DNA from: an uncultured Clostridia bacterium
Lineage (GTDB): Bacteria > Bacillota > Clostridia > Oscillospirales > CAG-272
Assembly: GCA_947367285.1 (NCBI GenBank)
Contig: CANBDB010000003.1
Location: 1 to 26,094, forward strand
Reading direction: 5' to 3'
Length of the DNA stretch: 26,094 bases
Both the position numbers and the translations under genes were made by a program. The notes under the pieces were generated by a model that worked only from the letters and a program-made list of their open reading frames with translations, was not told the origin of the DNA and did no database searches. Shown piece by piece: positions 8,594 through 16,000 of this stretch; within the stretch, counting starts at the first letter, position 1, and every line of letters begins with the position of its first letter.

Positions 8594-8677
8594 GCACCAA
8601 TGGCGGAATTGGCAGACGCGCCAGACTTAGGATCTGGTGTCCCCGACGTGAAGGTTCAAGTCCTTTTTGGTGCACCA
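8594..8677 (+). tRNA. tRNA-Leu (anticodon TAG)
   Basis: GCACCAA (8594-8600) pairs with TTGGTGC near the 3' end, and CCA is encoded at 8675-8677. The anticodon stem CCAGA/TCTGG encloses CTTAGGA, giving anticodon TAG. A variable arm follows, as expected for a class II tRNA (84 bases). The T loop is TTCAAGT. The mobile element begins about ten bases downstream, so the tRNA is intact. Confidence 0.97.
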
Positions 8678-8685
8678 AACAGTAG

Positions 8686-8731
8686 AAATCCGAACCCAAA
8701 GCCGGTAGGCGAAGGGTTCGGATTTCTTTTT
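8686..8731 (+). terminator. Terminator after tRNA-Leu
   Basis: AAATCCGAACCC (8686-8697) pairs perfectly with GGGTTCGGATTT (8714-8725), followed by CTTTTT. The 16-base loop itself holds a small GCC-GGTA-GGC hairpin. The left arm contains the proposed attachment sequence, so the right arm and T-run would come from the element's left end. Confidence 0.85.
8687..8696 (+). repeat. Candidate left attachment/junction repeat
   Basis: AATCCGAACC occurs here and again at 21043-21052, bracketing all the accessory genes. Large serine recombinases usually leave only a short shared core, so this ten-base match is a candidate for the junction but could be chance similarity between two terminator-like sequences. 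Confidence 0.4.
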
Positions 8732-8745
8732 GTGTTCGGTGATAT

Positions 8746-8849
8746 GTGATGCTGACTTGCTGTTGTTGGCATCACGCCCGAGCACCGCCTAAGTAAATAT
8801 CCTTGATAGTTGATGCCAAACGAAACCATTTTGAAGAAAGGATATTTAC
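8746..8849 (+). promoter_or_regulatory. tnpV leader with a pseudoknot-capable fold that hides the ribosome binding site
   Basis: Stem 1 is TTGGCATCA (8766-8774) with TGATGCCAA (8811-8819). Stem 2 is GTAAATATCCTT (8793-8804) with AAGGATATTTAC (8838-8849). Both are perfect and interleaved in pseudoknot order. Stem 2 covers the tnpV ribosome binding site. A third pairing, GTGATGC (8746-8752) with GCATCAC (8769-8775), excludes stem 1 and could act as a switch. Whether it works as RNA or as DNA binding sites is unknown. Confidence 0.55.
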
Positions 8850-8850
8850 A

Positions 8851-9207
8851 ATGAAAAATCAGATTACTTATACCGAACATAACGGACTTTATTACCCCGA
8901 TCTTACGCTCCTCGAGCAGACAAGTTATCCACTTGGCAAATACGCCAACCTGCGCCTTGAATTCATGAAGAAGCACCGCCGCGGAACATACACCACCTTG
9001 CTAACAGAAGGTCGATTGAATAAATATCTTCACGAGATTGACTTGCAGGCTCACGAAACGCTCGACACCGTAATCCCTCGCCTTGCCCAAGAACGAGGCA
9101 TAGACGAAACGCTAAAGATTCACAACCCGCTCCAATGGGTTGCCGAGATGAATAATATCAAGGCAAGCACGGAAGAAATCGTTTTGCAGGAGGTAGTCTA
9201 TCAATGA
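8851..9207 (+). CDS. tnpV: TnpV-family transposon protein
   Basis: A 118-residue protein with the pattern typical of TnpV: ITYTEHNGLYYPDLTL, then YGKY-like YPLGKYANLRLEFMKKHRR, then LLTEGRLNKYLHEID and a C-terminal part with NPLQWVAEMNNIKASTEEIV. TnpV proteins are carried by Tn4451-like and other clostridial mobile elements; their function is not settled. ATG 8851 is chosen because AAAGGA (8837-8842) precedes it by eight bases; the same bases lie in the leader stem. It overlaps the next gene by four bases (ATGA). Confidence 0.88.
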   Translation: MKNQITYTEHNGLYYPDLTLLEQTSYPLGKYANLRLEFMKKHRRGTYTTLLTEGRLNKYLHEIDLQAHETLDTVIPRLAQERGIDETLKIHNPLQWVAEMNNIKASTEEIVLQEVVYQ

Positions 9208-9470
9208 AGTCGGTCATCAACGAACTGTGGCACGGGAACATCATACCGCAAGAAAATAGCCGCACCAACTCAAAGGAAATGAAAGAGCTTCTCGGCTATA
9301 TGTCGCGTCACCACGAGGACTTGGAGAAAAGTTTCTCCGATGAGCAGAAAGAGATCTTTGAAAAGTTTCATGATTGTTGGAGCGAGTATATGAGTCTTGG
9401 TGAGGCGGCAATCTTTGAGTATGCTTTCAAACTTGGGATGCAGATTGCTATTGAAACATTAACTGAATAA
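9204..9470 (+). CDS. DUF6809-type small protein
   Basis: An 88-residue helical protein starting MKSVINELWHGNIIPQE and ending in FEYAFKLGMQIAIETL. Start and end match my memory of DUF6809 proteins, which accompany tnpV and recombinases in clostridial elements. Function unknown. AGGAGGT (near 9188-9194) lies upstream inside tnpV, and the ATGA overlap suggests coupled translation. A hairpin terminator follows within ten bases. Confidence 0.8.
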   Translation: MKSVINELWHGNIIPQENSRTNSKEMKELLGYMSRHHEDLEKSFSDEQKEIFEKFHDCWSEYMSLGEAAIFEYAFKLGMQIAIETLTE

Positions 9471-9478
9471 TCTTTAGT

Positions 9479-9514
9479 GGTGCTATTTGCGTTTTGTGGA
9501 TAGCACCGCTTTTT
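9479..9514 (+). terminator. Terminator between the tnpV pair and the Wadjet operon
   Basis: GGTGCTAT (9479-9486) pairs with ATAGCACC (9500-9507), then GCTTTTT. It separates the tnpV transcript from the defence operon. Confidence 0.8.
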
Positions 9515-9548
9515 ATCCATACATATCCTACAAAATCCGACAAATATA

Positions 9549-9577
9549 TTGAAAATCTTTCAAAAGCGTGATATAAT
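9549..9577 (+). promoter_or_regulatory. Promoter of the Wadjet operon, with overlapping palindrome
   Basis: TTGAAA (9549-9554) and TATAAT (9572-9577) with a 17-base spacer; TGA before the -10 also gives an extended -10. TTGAAA-ATC-TTTCAA (9549-9563) is a 15-base inverted repeat covering the -35, a likely operator, perhaps for the HTH protein encoded directly downstream (inference). Confidence 0.85.
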
Positions 9578-9613
9578 AAAAATACATAACTTTTGTTTTT
9601 AGGAGAGTTAGAT

Positions 9614-9808
9614 ATGATTATGAATAACGAAATGCCTGATCGCTGGTACTCTACTAAGGAAATCTGCGCCTATTTGGGCATTAGTCGCGACACAATGCTT
9701 GTGTGGATAGCAACAAAAAATATGCCCGCACATAAGGTCGGACGCAATTGGAAATTCAAGGTTAGCGAAGTTGACGAATGGATCAAGAGTGGACAAGCGG
9801 CGGAATAA
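9614..9808 (+). CDS. Excisionase-type helix-turn-helix DNA-binding protein
   Basis: A 64-residue MerR/excisionase-like HTH protein: WYSTKEICAYLGISRDTMLV is the helix-turn-helix, followed by a wing with MPAHKVGRNWKFKVSEVDEW. Proteins of this family act as recombination directionality factors or as small regulators. It is the first gene of the defence operon, two bases before jetD, which favours a regulatory role for Wadjet, but excision of the element is the alternative. ATG 9614 follows AGGAG (9601-9605) by eight bases. Its promoter carries a palindrome that it might bind. Confidence 0.88.
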   Translation: MIMNNEMPDRWYSTKEICAYLGISRDTMLVWIATKNMPAHKVGRNWKFKVSEVDEWIKSGQAAE

Positions 9809-9810
9809 GA

Positions 9811-10836
9811 ATGATGAAACATATAGAAAAACTAAAAAAACACGGGAAAAAGACGATTTCCAAGACGGATATGGAGACTGTTTTTGCAACATCTTCAGAT
9901 GAGGAGTTGTTTGAGATAATATCGGCTCTTTCTGAACAGCAAATCTTATTTCCAATCAAAAGTTCAAAAACGAATGGAAACAGATCGTATCCCATTTATT
10001 TGAAATATAAGGTATCACTTCCGCAAGATACCTATGAAGTTGAATTGAAAGAGATAAGTGTGTTCCATCCCCTGCTCCAAAGTAATGGCTATTTGCAGTC
10101 AAAACCGGAAGAATATAAGAAATATCGTTTGCAACTTCAAAAGCTTGATCGTTATTTGTTTTATCGAAGCGAAAATACGATTTCTGTTTCTCGCAAGGAA
10201 CGCTCGTTTGAAATATTCGATGAAGAAAAAGCACTTGACGATAAAACTTTTTGTGCTTTACTTGAACGTATCGGGATCACAGCAGACTCGCTTGCTTTTT
10301 ATGATACTCCCGAATATTGCTTCAATGACTATATTCCAGACAGAAAAGCTCAAATGACGCTTCTGATCTGTGAAAACAAGGATATTTGGTTTAACATTCG
10401 CCGTATGATGTTTGAAAACAATGCAACGAACATCTTTGATATCCCTATTGATGGGGTCGTTTACGGTTGTGGCAATAAGGTAAGCGGAATGGGTGCGTTG
10501 ACTACATACACAGAGTTTATCGGTTCAGAGGTAAAATATCTCTATTGGGGAGATATTGATCGCGCAGGACTGAACATTTATTTGAGTGCCGTTCGTGCGA
10601 ACCCCAATATTGATATCAAGCTATTCGTTCCGGCTTATGAGGAAATGCTGCGCTTGGCACAGACAAGGAATATTCCCGATAGCGATGATGAACGCAATCG
10701 CATTGAAGATTACTCACGAATCTTTGATTTGTTCAATCAAAAATTAAGAAATCTATTTGAGCAAAGCATTCAAAATAACAAACGAATTCCTCAAGAAATC
10801 ATAACCTATGCATTCTTGAAGGAGAATATGAGGTAA
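9811..10836 (+). CDS. jetD: Wadjet nuclease subunit JetD (toprim, DUF2220-type)
   Basis: A 341-residue protein. The C-terminal half is a toprim-like nuclease domain: LICENKDIW holds the metal-binding glutamate (Glu188) and YLYWGDIDRAGLNIY holds the paired aspartates (Asp248, Asp250). The N-terminal half is a helical and winged-helix arm as in DUF3322-like regions. In Wadjet, JetD cuts small circular DNA after the JetABC motor has extruded it. ATG 9811 (or 9814) lies just after the HTH stop, with only a weak GGCGGAA before it, so coupling is likely. The gene stands first of the four jet genes, unlike the A-B-C-D order of type I. Confidence 0.9.
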   Translation: MMKHIEKLKKHGKKTISKTDMETVFATSSDEELFEIISALSEQQILFPIKSSKTNGNRSYPIYLKYKVSLPQDTYEVELKEISVFHPLLQSNGYLQSKPEEYKKYRLQLQKLDRYLFYRSENTISVSRKERSFEIFDEEKALDDKTFCALLERIGITADSLAFYDTPEYCFNDYIPDRKAQMTLLICENKDIWFNIRRMMFENNATNIFDIPIDGVVYGCGNKVSGMGALTTYTEFIGSEVKYLYWGDIDRAGLNIYLSAVRANPNIDIKLFVPAYEEMLRLAQTRNIPDSDDERNRIEDYSRIFDLFNQKLRNLFEQSIQNNKRIPQEIITYAFLKENMR

Positions 10837-10840
10837 ATAT

Positions 10841-12385
10841 ATGGCTTTACGTTCAGAGCTTTCAGAACTGCTTGCAGGCTTTGAAAAACGAATGAAATTT
10901 ATAAATATCGTGCGATGCTTGTTGGATTACAAATATCCAGATCATATTCGTGAAATGATCCCGGACAAAAGAATTCTCGATAATATGATTGTTGCGGTGC
11001 TTGTGTTCATAAAGGATCGCACGCTGGGAACCGAACAGACCTGCACGATTGCAGACGTGGAACGGTTTTTAGAGGATTTTTCGGTTGTGTTGCCTGCCAA
11101 TTATAACACAAATCCTAAAATCCTTGCCCGTTACATTATTGTTGACGTTTTGCAAAACGGTGGTGTAATGGCTGAGTTCACAACATTTTATAGTGCGAGC
11201 GAAAGCTTTGAGCCGATGTCTATTCGCTTGATAAACGAGGAAAAAGGAAGTTATCATTTGACGGATGACGCATTTGATTTTCTATTTAGGTCAAAAGAGA
11301 TCGAATCCGAGCTTGACTATTCTGTAACTCGCTTTAGAATGAAGGAATATATGCGGCGCGATAATTACGAAGACGCACTTGATGCAAGCCGCGAGCTTGT
11401 AAGCCGTATTCGTAATATGAAGGTCAGTATGGATGACTTTTTGCTTCGCTGCCGAGAGGATATTTCAAAAATCACTGTCGATCAATATGAAACAGTGGTT
11501 GGTCGTATTCGTTCTCTACTTGAAGATGAGTACAAAGAGCTTACCGAAATACAAGCGGCTGCCAAGGAACGTGCCAAAAATCTCGAAGAAGCGCTTCAAA
11601 ACGGCGTAGGAACCGAGGACACACAGAAGCATAGAAGTGCGCTTAAGGAGATTATAGAGAATATTTCTCTCACGATTGATGAGCAGCGCACCTTGATCAA
11701 CAAAAAGGCGTCTCTGTCGGAATCCTATCAAGCATTGATTCGAGATAACTTTGTTGTAAACCGTTTTGAACGATTAAACTTTGAAAGAGATATTCTTTCG
11801 CCTTTGCGTAAGATGGACACCTCTCTTGGAGATGCGGCAAAATTTTTCTTGTTTATGCTTACAAAACCGGAATTTGATAAGAAATTCAGCGTTGAGAACT
11901 TTTATGCTCCGCAAGGAAAAATCAGTGAAAACGAAGCCGAGGAAGGTCTTGATATTACGGGTGAAGAAACCGATTACGAAAAGCAAATTGAGATAAGGAA
12001 CACAAGATTTCGGAATATCAGTTGTGATCTGTTTCGCTTTATGGAACATAAAGATCATTTCAAAATCAGTGATTTCATAGATTCCTTGCGCGTATCGGAG
12101 CTGAAAGAATATAGCACCGAAAATGCTTTGCCGAGTGTAATGCTATCCTTGTTTGCGATGCAGGAGCTTAATATTGAGGAATGGAAGAATGGCGAACGTT
12201 TCACTGTAATTCCGAACGGAGAATTTGAGCTTGCTTGGTGTCTTGAAGAAATTCCCGAGGAGTATCTGCAAATCAAGCAAATAAGATTTACAAAAACAAA
12301 CAGCAATTTCAGTTTTTCTGCCGAACAAGATGGATATGAGCGAAAAATTGATATGACGGATTTTGAAGTGGAGGTAGTGCGATGA
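10841..12385 (+). CDS. jetA: Wadjet kleisin-like subunit JetA
   Basis: A 514-residue, largely helical protein without membrane segments. The N-terminal region (1-170) reads like winged-helix modules, with a coiled region at about 185-320 and a further winged-helix-like end. Place in the operon and size fit JetA of the DUF5716 type, the MukF-like kleisin that bridges the JetC heads and recruits JetB. GAGGT (10830-10834) overlaps the jetD stop and is six bases before ATG. It overlaps jetB by four bases. The family name is from memory of type II Wadjet proteins; the role follows mainly from the context with jetC and jetD. Confidence 0.85.
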   Translation: MALRSELSELLAGFEKRMKFINIVRCLLDYKYPDHIREMIPDKRILDNMIVAVLVFIKDRTLGTEQTCTIADVERFLEDFSVVLPANYNTNPKILARYIIVDVLQNGGVMAEFTTFYSASESFEPMSIRLINEEKGSYHLTDDAFDFLFRSKEIESELDYSVTRFRMKEYMRRDNYEDALDASRELVSRIRNMKVSMDDFLLRCREDISKITVDQYETVVGRIRSLLEDEYKELTEIQAAAKERAKNLEEALQNGVGTEDTQKHRSALKEIIENISLTIDEQRTLINKKASLSESYQALIRDNFVVNRFERLNFERDILSPLRKMDTSLGDAAKFFLFMLTKPEFDKKFSVENFYAPQGKISENEAEEGLDITGEETDYEKQIEIRNTRFRNISCDLFRFMEHKDHFKISDFIDSLRVSELKEYSTENALPSVMLSLFAMQELNIEEWKNGERFTVIPNGEFELAWCLEEIPEEYLQIKQIRFTKTNSNFSFSAEQDGYERKIDMTDFEVEVVR

Positions 12386-13092
12386 ACCGTAAAACAGTAG
12401 AGGTGTTTCACGCATTGATGAAAAACGGTTGGATTGACCGTCGCGAAGATCATATAATATGGTCTTATGCTGATGATGTAGAAATCCAAGAGGAATTAGA
12501 AGAATTCAAGGCGGTTATGGGAATTGATCTGTTTCGTGCGGGTGACCGCTTGTATATGATTCCCACACAGGATAACGATCTTTTCTTAAAGAATAACGTA
12601 GATTATCGTCGCGATATCAAGGCGGATAATACAGTAAGAACCCGAGATTTGTATTTGATGAACTATCTCTCCATCTATTTGATCTACCTTTTCTTTAACG
12701 GTGAAGGTAGTGATCCTCTTTGCAGAGAGTTCATCTCAAAAGAAGATTTTGTGGCTCTTTTTACGGATCATTGTAAGGGTGTTGAAAAGACGTCTCTTGA
12801 AGGAGATGATAAGGAACAGGATTACAGTGACAATTTTCGTCAACTCGCATCGGCGTGGCTCAGTAAACTTGATGGAGAGCTTTCCTCACAAAAGTTTGAC
12901 AACAAATATGGTATCGTTAATCGTATTCTGAACAAATACAAAACAGATGAGTTATTTGATGTAGGCGAAGACGATCTGATTCGTCCTACCCGAAAAATGA
13001 AGGATCTGATGCCTTATTTTTTGAGGAAAGACCGCATTATAGAAATTCAAAATTGGATCAAGGAGGAAGAAAGCAATGCCGCAAATCAGTAA
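12382..13092 (+). CDS. jetB: Wadjet KITE-like subunit JetB
   Basis: A 236-residue acidic protein, probably two winged-helix domains, corresponding to JetB (MukE-like; DUF6063-type in clostridial systems). It begins in the ATGA overlap with jetA and ends 17 bases inside jetC, so jetA-jetB-jetC are tightly coupled. KITE subunits bind the kleisin and contact DNA near the SMC heads. I see no catalytic motif, as expected for this role. Assignment rests on size, order and overlaps rather than on a signature motif. Confidence 0.8.
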   Translation: MNRKTVEVFHALMKNGWIDRREDHIIWSYADDVEIQEELEEFKAVMGIDLFRAGDRLYMIPTQDNDLFLKNNVDYRRDIKADNTVRTRDLYLMNYLSIYLIYLFFNGEGSDPLCREFISKEDFVALFTDHCKGVEKTSLEGDDKEQDYSDNFRQLASAWLSKLDGELSSQKFDNKYGIVNRILNKYKTDELFDVGEDDLIRPTRKMKDLMPYFLRKDRIIEIQNWIKEEESNAANQ

Positions 13093-16000
13093 AGTCAGAA
13101 TCGTTAATTTCAATTATAACGATGGCAAGCGATTGATTGCAGACGAGTTGTACGATTTTGCGAGCAAAGAAAAGGATGACGCTCTAAATGTGCTAATCAA
13201 TTTGGCAAACGGAGGCGGTAAATCCGTTCTCGTCCAATTGATGATGCAACCTATTATCCCCAAAGCCAAGGTTGCGGGCAGAAAAATCGAGAGCTTCTTC
13301 AACAAAGCGAGTGATCATTGCTTCGTCCTTATTGAATGGATAAAGGATAACAGTACAGAAAAACTGCTGACCGGTATCGCTATGTCAGCAAGCGAATCCT
13401 CTACAACAGAAGACGATTCATCGCGTGGTATGGCAGTAAAATACTATACTTTTTACTCCAATTATACCTCCTATTCAAGCCTATACGACATTGCAAATAT
13501 GCCGCTTTCCAAAAAAGAAAACGGTAGATTTGTTGCCGCTGAATTCGATGCTGTCAGAACTCTTGCAAGAAAAAGCAACGGTGTTTTGAATTATTATGTT
13601 GCTGACGATAATCCCAAGTGGCAAAAGAAGCTTGCGGAATACGGACTCATTCAAAGCGAGTGGAGAATGATGGAAAAGCTGAATTCCGAAGAAGGCGGAC
13701 TTAGCAAGTTCTTCGGTGACTTCAAAACATCAGACCACTTAGTTGATAGACTTTTGATTCCCACGATTGAAAGTAAGCTGAACCAAACACATAGCAAAGA
13801 GGATAACTCTTTAGCTACAATGTTGCTTTCGTATGCAAATCAATATGCTTCAAAACAAGAGGTCATACGCGAAAAAGAAATATATGAAGCATTTTCCAAA
13901 GAACTCACTGCATTATTGCCTCAAGCAGAAAGCCTTTGGAATGCAAACGATACTTTAGAAAAATGTATTCGAGAACTTTTTGCTTTCTCGGATGCTCTTT
14001 CTGCAAAGCTTGATGAATGTAAGTCTTTGCAAGAAAAATACGCTTCGGATATAGAAGAACTTGATAGAAAACATACAAGAATTGAACATGAACGAGCATC
14101 CTTAATGTTTTACAAAGCAAAAGAAGCATTTGACTTGGCTTTGAAAGCATATGACGAAGCGACATCAGAAGAGCAACGCGTATCGCTTCAGCTCGAAAAT
14201 ACAACTCATAAGAAGTTGGTGCTTGAATGCGCGGAATACTATCAGAAATTGTTGCGAATAGATGGCGAATTAACGGCTATTCGTTGCGAAATATCCCGTC
14301 GCGAAAGTGGTGGCGAAAACGGTCAGGAGCTTGCAAAGCTCAAATATTCTGTTTATGTTCAAATATCTGAATTGTTATCAAAATGTATGCCGGAAGCGGA
14401 ATCGTTGGAAAGTCAGCACGATTCCTTTACGCTTCAAAAAGTTGAATGTGAGAAGCAATTACAAACAGCCAAAAAGAATTTTGAAAAAGCCAAAGATGAG
14501 TATACCCGCGCCGATGAAAGACTTCGAGGTGCCGAAGGCGAAACTGACCGTGTGGTATCAAAATACGGTATCGAAATCAGCAGAAGGCTTGACGGCGCAT
14601 ATGCCATCGACGAAGTTGAGGATGTTAAATCGGCAAAATCAAACGAGAAGAACAAATTAGCGGATGCTATTGATCAAGCGGACAAAGAGCTTGCAAGCAT
14701 CGAAGCTGAAATTGTGTCTATTCCGCAGAAAAAAGCTGATCTTTCGCTGAGCCGTTCCGAAGCTGAACAAAAGTGTAAATTGTTCAAAGAAGCGCTTAAA
14801 GTTTATTATGAAAAGGAAGAGCAGATAAAGGAGATATGCTCGGAATACAATTTGAATTTTGCTATGCGGTTTACGAACAATATGCAGGAATTTCTTATTT
14901 CCGAGCAACGTTCAAATCAAGCAAAGCAAGCCGAGCTCCTTCGTAAAATAGATATAGCGGAAGAAGAAATTAAATCAGCTAAAAGAGGTTCTCTGCACAT
15001 TCCCTACGCGGTGATTGAATATCTGAATTCTACAGGTGTCAGATACTCTACCTGCGAAAAATATTTAACCGAGCAGGTCGCGGAAGGAAAGCTTTCAAAT
15101 GAAGAGTGCCTTGAAATTTTGCGGAATTATCCCGCGGCTGCATTTGGTATCTTAATGGATCCAAGCGAGAAGGAACGCTTCTTTGACTACGGTAGAGAAA
15201 AATGGCTTCCCGCTATGATTCCTCTATACACATACGAGCAAATGGCTCAAATTTTGAGCAATGCCAAAAAGTTTGACGGTGCAATCGCCTTCTACTCTGA
15301 GGAATATTTCAGAAATGTCGATCGGTTTATAGAAGATCTTGAAACCAATCAACAAGCACTCATCAAAGAGCGTGATCTTATAGATGCTATCGATGTAAAG
15401 ATAAAGTCACAGCTTGATGTTGCAAGCTCCTTCACTTACGATGAGCATTATGAGAAGGAGCAAAAGGATTCTATAGAGCGTTTGGAAAAGAGTATTTCGG
15501 AAATTGATGCTAAGATTCAGTCTCTTTTAGCAAGGGAAAATGAATTGACAATCGCCAAGGAAAACACGAAACGCAGAATTCAAGAACTATCGGATTCTAT
15601 GCAAACAGTCAACCGTATTTTAGAAGGCATAGAAACCATTTTGCAAAGGATTTCCGAAGAACGATCTTTGGCTGAAGCTTTACATAACAAAAAGCTTGAT
15701 TTGGAAGAAGCGGAGCAAAGCTATAAGAATGTTCAAGCTCACCTCAATGACATAGCCACGAGCCTTGATACTATCGATGAAAAGCTAAATGAATTGAAAA
15801 AGCAAATATCCGAATTGGGTGGAATAAAAGATCAGGTCGGTGAATGTGTAGAAGCTGAATTGGTAGACGGAGATTGGCGTGAGCTTTATTCGAAATATCA
15901 ATCTTTGCAATCTGCTTTGAATCAAGAATTATCAGCTTTAAAATCTCAGTTGGAAGATAAAGTTTCTCGCAAAGAGGATTGCGAGAAAGAGATCGCAAGT

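Noticed and set aside
8594..8677. tRNA-Leu split or truncated by the element
   Set aside because: The acceptor stem, all arms and the encoded CCA are complete, and the proposed junction lies ten bases downstream.
8805..8837. Hammerhead-type ribozyme core near TGATGCC...GAAAC
   Set aside because: The required CTGATGA box and matching three-stem arrangement are missing; the pairing pattern is a pseudoknot instead.
9778..9810. Longer JetD start at 9778
   Set aside because: It would begin inside the HTH gene without a ribosome binding site and adds 11 residues unlike a domain start; 9811 right after the HTH stop fits translational coupling better.
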